Origin: Shinisaurus crocodilurus
Lineage: Eukaryota > Chordata > Lepidosauria > Squamata > Shinisauridae
Length of the DNA stretch: 64,000 nt
Direction: 5' to 3'
Assembly: GCA_021292165.1 (NCBI GenBank)
Contig: CM037878.1
Coordinates: 235,443,546 to 235,507,545 of the forward strand
Shown: one piece after another, positions 56,843 through 64,000 of the stretch
How the letters are laid out: each line of letters begins with the position of its first letter
Position numbering within the stretch: the first letter of the stretch is position 1
Position numbers and translations under genes: made by a program
Notes under the pieces: generated by a model
What the model saw: the letters and a program-made list of their open reading frames with translations, nothing else
Databases searched by the model: none
What the model was told of the DNA's origin: nothing

Positions 56843-59634
56843 TGAGCCACTCCCAAATGTAGAGGAGAACAGAAGGATATTCTCACACATGCACCACTGC
56901 TGCCCATGTTGAACATAGTTCCATTCCAAAATATTGGGTCCTCCTTGTTCTACTCTGACTATAAATACTACACTTTGGGCCTGGGACTTTGTCCACACAA
57001 GGTTTGAACTGGAAGTATTTAAAGCCAGGCCCAGGTGAAGGAAGACCTGCTTCGGAGCAGAACTATGTTAAGCTTGGGGAGGAAAATCCTATTCTTTCCC
57101 CCTTCATTCTACAACTGGGAGTGGTACACCATCAGGCCTCAGTGTACACACCAGTTTCAAGTCTTGTTTATTCTCACAAAACCAGTTAACATTGGTGTTA
57201 ATCTACCTATGGCATTAACATCTGTAAGTGAAACTGTCCTTGGCTAGTAGTGCTCACTGGTGGTAACCCAATGGTAGCTATTTTGCTACTGTGTAGCAAT
57301 CTTTTCCAAAATATTTCTCTATTGGTACCTATGTGTTTAATAAAAAATAAAATCTCTGGTGCTATTTCTTTGCCAGCAGTATTTATGTACACCAGGTATA
57401 GAATCAGGCAGTAACTCTACATCTGGTTAAAGTTCCTGTCTTTTACAATAAATCAGAATGGTTCACAGGACAGGACATATAACAGATAGCAATTTAGAGA
57501 GGTGGTTAGCTGTCACAATGTGTAGGAACAGATCACTGGAGAACAAGTAATATTTGCATGAAGGGGCAGGGGTAGACACGGAATGGACTTCTGATGTACC
57601 TTCTTAGAATCGCTGGCTGCTTCCAGGCATCTAAAATTATCTAGCAAACCAGACGTCTGGGATTATGACACAATTATGTTGCAATTTGATAGACATTTGG
57701 ATCCAATCCAGATTGCTGTAAACTGATTTTTTATTTTGAATATAGTTATTGGCCAATTCTAAGCTCTCCCTTTTACATTTTAAGTTATTAGGTGCTGAAG
57801 GTGCAATCATTTGCATGTTCAAACAGAAACCACCACCACCCACACTGCTGGCTGGGGAATGCTGGGAGTTGTAGGACTTTTTTTCTGCCCAAACATGCAT
57901 AGGGTTGTGCCCTGAATCACTGTGTACCTTCTCATGATGATTCCTATTCCCACCAGTGTGATAAACCATCAAGTGCCTAAACAAACACTCTCTGGCTTTA
58001 ATTACACTTATAGTCTGTGTCTACATACACAGTAGCATTCCCTGAGCAAAACTCAAGTACACCTTTTATATAACATATTTCTTTAAGGTTGTGATTTATG
58101 GGTCTTTTATTTCATCTCAGTGTTCTGTTGACTACATATCTGATCTGGCACATTCTACGCAGATTTATACTATCTCTAGAGCCAGAAGGCAGAAGAATTA
58201 TTGCCCAATAATTTTCAGACAGCAGCTTACTCTATTTAAACTCCACAGGTTTCTTTAAATTAATAGCAATTAGCTCACTCATATTTGTAGAGGACACATG
58301 GCAGCCACTTATAATTACCTGGTACCTTACTAACATTGCCGGATGCTGTGCAGTGTACAGAAAGGGTTGTGAGTGGTAAATTATGCATCATTAGCATTCT
58401 TTAAGTTTGTATTACCTAAAGGGAATCTTTATGACTTGTTCATATCATGTCCTTTATCATCTGACCCCAGCCTGGCCCATTACTTCAGAGATGAAATGAA
58501 GTGTGTGTGTTGGGGGGGGGGATAACAATGCATCAGATAGTATGAAGCAGACCTTTATTTTTATCAACAGCAACAAAATCCCCATAAAGCAACATGATTA
58601 CCCAACATGAGGTGTGCTCCCTTTGGTCCTAAAATGTTCTCCTCATTGCATAATGCAAATAAATTGGTGGAATTTAGTATTTACAAGGGAGATATTACGC
58701 CACAGTACATAAATCAGAAGAATGATGCTGGTAAGGGGGAGCTGTGTAAATGAGCTGAGTCACAGGCACACAGTAACCAGGCTTTGAAACATATTTTACA
58801 GTAGTCTGCATATCTGTGCACCTCTCAGAATAAATCCTCTTAAATGATTGATGGGGATGGACATTCTCTCAAGATGTGAATGCTGGAAATGTGTAATAAA
58901 TCAATCAATCTAGAGTCTGAACAGACATCCTGTGTCTGCTATCTGCATATCAGGCTTTTGTTGTTCTCCTTCACTGCTCAGGAAATGTGCCTGGTTTTGT
59001 TTGTTTTTTTTAAAAAAGGAGAGGTTTCAGAATGGTTCTATTTCTTTGTGCTTACTTGATGTGAAAATTGTCTTTGCTTAGGTCTAAACATTTGTTTAGA
59101 GAGATTCTAGTCTAAAAGGTTAGCGTGACAATATACAAGTGGGATCAGTAAGAGAACGTTTGATGGTGTGCCATCATCACCTTCTCACATCAGTGCCCCT
59201 CTTCAGGGTTCCAGCCATTCATACCCTCTCTTCCATCACCACCCCTTTTCTATCCACCCACCCCCAACAGACAGACACTCCACTTTCTCTGGCTACTGGG
59301 CATGCTCAGTCTTCATTGAACTGTTATTGTTTTTTCCAAGGTAGGTGCCGCTTAGATTTCCCCTGCCCCACCTAATTTGTTGTACGTCTGCAAATCTTGC
59401 CATTCCCCAGATCACAATGATGATAACTACTCCCTCTTGCTTCTCAGTGATCCCACTTTGGCTACAATCCTGTCAGCAATCAGCAACTGAGTTTGCTTTA
59501 GGAGGGAGTAATCCCTTCTGTCTAGCCAATGAAATTACAATGAGTATTATAATAACCTGAATCCATTCTCTCTCCCTCTCCCAACCCAAATTCTGCTAAA
59601 AACTAGGCTCCTTATCTTTAAGGAGGCAGGCACA
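56843..59634. other. Unassigned, with one repeat module
   Basis: No gene seen. Bases 57840-57915 (gctggctggggaatgctggg agttgtagg...catgcataggg) recur inside the MITE at 59937-60010, so both hold a fragment of one dispersed repeat. Confidence 0.45.
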
Positions 59635-59636
59635 TA

Positions 59637-60421
59637 CCGTATTTTTCGCTCCATAAGACGCACTTAGGTTTTGGAGGAAGGAAACAAGAAAAAAAAAAAT
59701 TCTGAACCAAATGGTGAAATGACAACAAAACCCTGCCACTGTCACAGAACCGAGCGGGGAGGGCTTTCCCGACCCTACGCTTTCTCCGCTGTTGGTGGTG
59801 GTGCTGCTGCTGCTGCAGGCAGCTGGGTCGGAGTAGCTGAAAGCTGAAAGCAAACATCAACAGCTCAGGGCACAATCCTAAACACGTTGAGGCAGAAAAA
59901 AGCCCCGGGGCTTTTTTCTGCCTCAACGTACATAGGATTGCGCATGGCTGGCTGGGGAATGCTGGGAGTTGTAGGACTTCCCCCCCCTCCAAACACGTGT
60001 AGGATTGCATCCTAAAACCATTAAAACCAAAACACAGAAACAGCATAGTAAATAATTAAAACATTGGAGCACCAGCTAGCTTAAAATACCTTTCCCTCCC
60101 TCCCTGGTTGCTGGAAATAACTGCTTTCAGGGGATGTTGAGCTGAGGAACCTGAGGCGCGCGCCGGAGGGAGGGAAGGAGAAGGAGATGTTTGCAGGTGC
60201 ATCCTTCCCGCAGGAGAGAGGGAAGGCAAAGGAGGTGTTTGCAGGTGCATCCTTCCTGCCGCGCAGCCAAGCCCCGGCCCCTGGCCAAGCTGCGGGCCCG
60301 CCAAACAACTGTTTGGCGCTGTGGCGCTGTGGCAGCAAATCTGGCCTCGCTCCATAAGACACACAGACATTTCCCTCTATTTTGGGGGGGGGGAGTGCAT
60401 CTTATGGAGCGAAAAATACGG
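59637..60421. mobile_element. 785-bp MITE with long TIRs (CCGTATTTTTCG type)
   Basis: The TIR starts CCGTATTTTTCGCTCCATAA and is 27 bp with one mismatch at the other end. TA at both flanks (59635-59636, 60422-60423) fits a TA duplication, pointing to Tc1/mariner-like mobilisation, although TA could be part of the TIR. The interior has a 44-bp perfect palindrome (59885-59928), a 48-bp-period duplication near 60172-60262 and no transposase. Confidence 0.8.
59885..59928. repeat. Perfect 44-bp palindrome inside MITE
   Basis: Two 22-base arms, cgttgaggcagaaaaaagcc then cc/gg at the centre, with no loop. The complementarity continues imperfectly outwards (caatccta ... taggattg). Confidence 0.95.
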
Positions 60422-60423
60422 TA

Positions 60424-61035
60424 CTTTATATGGCAGGCACGTCCAGCCCCTTCCTGGGAATAGCTATACCTATTGACTTTGGCTGGTGCAGATTTATGAG
60501 AATTTCAGTTTATGTTTGATAAGAATTTACCAAAATTCATACATTTTGCACACTTTGCCTTCTGTAAAATAGGTATTCTGCTGTGTATTGTGGGGGCAAA
60601 TATGTGATTTGGGATTTGAGAGTCAGAGTCCACCTCTGCCTTGTACTCAGTTTCTTAGACAAGTTAATGGTCTGTTATCCTCCATCATTTGCCTTCTGGG
60701 AAATGGGTGCTGGAGCAGAAAAATGTGGGTTCAAAAGGGGTTTGTGTTTTAGAACTCACTCCACTTCTGCCTCATACTTAGATTTTTGGACAAGTTACTT
60801 TTCTTTTAGACTCACCAGTTTTCCTTCTGGGAAACTGGTGTTTTATGACCAGCCATATCCACAATGGCAGCCATTTTGTGAATGGGGAACACCCCCCCCC
60901 ATGGCAGCCATTTAGTGAGAACACCCACAACACTCTCTCCCTGTGCCTACTGACTGACCCAAAAAGGTTGAGGACCCCAAGACCACACCTTGAAATATTC
61001 TAATATTAGATATTTCTCTCAGTGGGGGAAAAGCA
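60424..61035. other. Unassigned
   Basis: No gene or named repeat seen. Run of C near 60891. Confidence 0.4.
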
Positions 61036-61335
61036 ACTGCGTTCCAAGTTAAACTTATGATTTCTTATTGCTGATACTAATGGAAATATTCCAAAACTTA
61101 TTCTTGCATTTCTCTCATATCAGGATTTGAGATGGAATAATCTTCTGCCCAAGAAGGGCACCTCAGTCATGGTAGTGTGCCTAATGAAATATGAATCAAT
61201 TTTTGCTCTAATTTATACCAGATTTCAGGCTTATCCTGAGATAGCTACTGTCCTAACCAATATATTTGAGCAGCTTCATAATACCGCAGAAGATTAGGGA
61301 CTGCTAATCCTTCCTTTTCAATTGGCTTCTGCATA
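61036..61335 (-). mobile_element. L1 ORF2 C-terminal fragment (minus arm)
   Basis: The inverse complement repeats the tract at 61395-61525, including aaccattcctaatcttctg-like wording and PIEKEGLAVPNLLRYYEAAQ-like coding. Heavily decayed, with stops. Confidence 0.65.
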
Positions 61336-61344
61336 GTCGGTAGA

Positions 61345-61605
61345 AAATGTTAGATAATTGTATATGGGCACATAGCATAAGGGTCAAGGCATCAACTATG
61401 CAGAATCCAATTGAGAAGGGAGGATTAACCATTCCTAATCTTCTGTGGTATTATGAAATGCTCAGATGTATTGGTCAGGACATTGGCTATCTCAGGGTAA
61501 GACTAAAATCTGGTATAGAGAAAAAATATCAATTGATGAATATCAATGAAACATACTTTTCCTAGGATATATAAGAAAAGCTATTGCCCATTTTAGAAAA
61601 AGATT
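61345..61605 (+). mobile_element. L1 ORF2 C-terminal fragment (plus arm)
   Basis: DNCIWAHSIRVKASTMQNPI then EKGGLTIPNLLWYYEM and GIEKKYQLMN fit the L1 ORF2 C terminus (FIW...KxxxxxL..P...GGLG.P.L..YY pattern). No RT is present. Confidence 0.7.
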
Positions 61606-62820
61606 TGCATCTACAAGAGTAATATGTATAATCTATTGTGCATTGGTTAACATATCACCAAGTATCCTTAGTGTCCAGTGTCTCAACCTCTTCTTAAATT
61701 TTCTAGGGATTACATTGATTATTGAATTACTGCTTGTAGATGTATCTAAAAGGGATGCAAGTGCCATGTTTCAATCTCTGCAATTATCAGTTTGCCATCC
61801 CTATGTTCCAAAAGATCATTTATTAAGGAGACATAAAACTTAGCTGGATCCACATTGACTATAGCACCTTGAGCACTATTGTTAGTGGAATGTTGAGATA
61901 TCGATTAAATAAATGAATATAGCAGTAAGAACAGTATCTAATTTTCCTTGGATTATCACATGCCTCCATTCTTTATCTACTGATACCTCTTTAGTTACCC
62001 ATAAAAGATGCTCAGTCATATAATCAATCTTTAATATAAGTATTAGCAACTGACATATAGAGAAGAATCATGGGGATGAGCTGGACCTTGAAGTTGCCCA
62101 TCAGCAGTGAGCACCTGGACAGCGGACTGGGCAGAGCGCGCAGGTCGCCTGGTCTTGGTCATCCACACTATGGTGATACATACTGTATTTCTATTTCTAT
62201 TATGATGATTATTTCTGGATTTGCATCTACACATATAAATTAGCACATGCAAAGTTTATACAAATTGCTGTCTCCTTTTATGGTGATGCATTCCCTCTTT
62301 TTCAGCAATTCCCAAGTGACCACTCTATCACCAAATAATCCAATAACCACACCCAATAACATTTGAATGCCAGTGATCCATCCTGGACCATGTAAAGTGA
62401 AGAGCTAATGATAAAAATACCCACAAGCACATGCAGAGTGCCCTTTGCACTGAGGAACCACAGGCAGCCCCACATACATCTAAGATAAATGGGCCCAGGG
62501 TTCTTGGTCAGAGGCCATGACTCCCTGACAGGCTTCAGACCTAGTCCCTGTTTCAAGGTTGGTGAATTGCATCCCACAGAACCAGACTCTGCTTTATAAA
62601 CAAACCTCCAAGTTCTATTTAAACAAAGGTCCCTCTACAGAGCTCTCTCAAGCTGTGGCTTCTCTCTCCTCAGTCCAGAAGCGGCAGGTGTGGTCTTCAA
62701 CTGCTTCCTGGCTCCTCCTAGGAAGCACACCCCTTCCAGGCTAAATCCAGCAGATCTTTCATATTGTTACAGTCCCAGCTTCTCTTTTTAGAATTAAGCA
62801 CTTAATTAAGCACTACTTTA
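61606..62820. other. Unassigned
   Basis: No gene or named repeat seen. Confidence 0.4.
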
Positions 62821-63041
62821 AGAGCCAGTGTGGTGTAGTGGTTAGAGTGTTGGACTGGGACTCGGGGGAACCGAGCTCTAGTCCCCACTTGGGGATGAAG
62901 CTCACTGGGTGACTTTGGGCCAGTCACAGACTCTCAGCCCTAACCTACCTAACAGGGTTGTTTTGAGGATAAAATGGAGAGGAGGAGAACCTTGTAAGTC
63001 GTCTTGGGTTCTTTGCTAGAGGAAAAAGGGTGGGATATAAA
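62821..63041 (+). mobile_element. MIR/CORE-type SINE, near full length
   Basis: Head agagccagtgtggtgtagtgg ttagagtg, box B-like gagctctagtcc, CORE gggtgactttgggccagtca, tail gggatataaatgtaataata. The tail runs into a triplet microsatellite. Confidence 0.92.
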
Positions 63042-63042
63042 T

Positions 63043-63104
<62 letters not shown>

Positions 63105-63108
63105 AATA
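63042..63108. repeat. (AAT)n(GAT)n microsatellite grown from SINE tail
   Basis: ataataataat units followed by gatgatgatgat and back to aat. Confidence 0.95.
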
Positions 63109-64000
63109 ATACTCTGCTCCTTAAAAACTCTTTCTAGTAAATGTAAATTAAACTGAACCAGGGTTCTCTAATTTCATCAGTCATTTCATCACTGACGTTC
63201 CTAGGTATGGAAATTTCTAGATAGGGCCTTCGCCTCAGCAAGAACCCAGCTGGCTTTGCACTCATGCTGTTGGGATTGTGCTTTTCAGCCTCCTTTCTCT
63301 CCTGGCGTGGCTCTATTCCTGTACTGTTCTTTGTTCTTGTAGTGTATTTGCCACTGGACACACAAACGACCAAAAACAGAGGCACACAGATAAGGCTAGG
63401 TTCATGACTGAATACTTCTATTCTGGAACTTAGCTAAATAAAACTAGTACACACTATATAATAGCACATTCAGAATAATCGCTCACTCAGAGTAGCGTAA
63501 GTATAAATTCATGTAGACGCATTCAAATTTTCCCTGTCAGAACTTTCGGGTTGCCACTAGCACATTCACCTATGGGGCTACATAGAATGCTATAAGCATG
63601 GCTGTTAAACCAAAGCATCTCATAACTTAGGCAGCACAAATCCCCTAAGGTTGTTAAGCATTGCAGCAGCAAGTCCAGTTGTATGGGACACCATTTGTGA
63701 GGTCGTTGTGGGGTCTCTAGACCACCCTCCTAATATTTTCCAAATTCTGAAGGTGGAATCAATATATCCTGGGCTTTCAACTAGAAGGCTAATACCAAAA
63801 GCTGACCTGCTATGGTTCTTTTAGTTAAAACCCTTGGGCTCTCAGGTCAAGGCAATAGTGATTGGTACAGAACAATTTGCCTCAGGCAAACTCTCTCTCA
63901 TTCTGAAAGCATGGAATTCTGCAACTGCCCAGCTGTAGCTAACCCTGGTGTTGGGTGTCAAAGAAGCCTCTACAGCCTACTATGCCTCGATCTTCCAAGA
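63109..64000. other. Unassigned
   Basis: No gene or named repeat seen to the window end. Confidence 0.4.

Overview
The window looks like repeat-rich intergenic (or intronic) DNA from a vertebrate, most likely a squamate reptile such as a lizard. The basis is the mix of CR1, L3-like, L2 and L1 LINE fragments, a MIR/CORE-type tRNA-derived SINE ending in an L2-like tail, many palindromic hAT-type MITEs, solo LTRs and a tyrosine-recombinase (Ngaro/DIRS) retrotransposon. The species call is inference. I found no convincing host exon, tRNA, rRNA or conserved ncRNA gene. Every protein-like stretch I can interpret belongs to a transposable element, and nearly all are broken.

Layout. 1.0-4.3 kb: a decayed but long CR1 LINE (+) with ORF1 (an SGNH-type esterase domain) and ORF2 (endonuclease, RT). 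4.4-6.1 kb: a hAT MITE, then a 1.1-kb solo LTR with perfect 40-bp tandem repeats. 8.4-12 kb: LTR-like sequence, SINEs and an L2 3' end with a SINE nested in it. 13.7-17 kb: a GC-rich hairpin-bearing segment, a CR1 3' end and AT-rich repeats, one with a 168-bp triplication. 17.2-21.6 kb: the main feature, a Ngaro-type retrotransposon on the minus strand, described below. 21.9-32 kb: sparse DNA, an L3/CR1-like fragment (-), an AT-rich repeat family, an LTR with a nested MITE and a SINE. 32-38 kb: mostly anonymous, with a purine tract. 38.1-39.9 kb: a second CR1 (+) with good RT motifs, interrupted by a CpG-rich block. 40-49 kb: MITEs, an LTR-like block, a solo LTR with exact target duplication, and CR1 and L3 ends. 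49.3-51.1 kb: a MITE split by a SINE, then a second copy of the tandem-repeat LTR. 52.8-64 kb: AT-rich repeats, a second SINE type, an L3 3' end, a 785-bp MITE with long TIRs, an inverted L1 pair and a terminal SINE.

The Ngaro copy keeps, in order on the minus strand: a CpG-rich leader with GC and CCAAT boxes, a gag-like N terminus fused in frame to the C-terminal half of RT by an internal deletion, RNase H, a tyrosine recombinase, an SGNH hydrolase and a poly(A) signal. An in-frame stop splits RT from RNase H. The recombinase ORF looks intact, but a pair of compensating frameshifts appears to hide its first catalytic arginine. The nearby CR1 also encodes an SGNH-type esterase, so two unrelated retrotransposon classes in one window carry the same enzyme fold.
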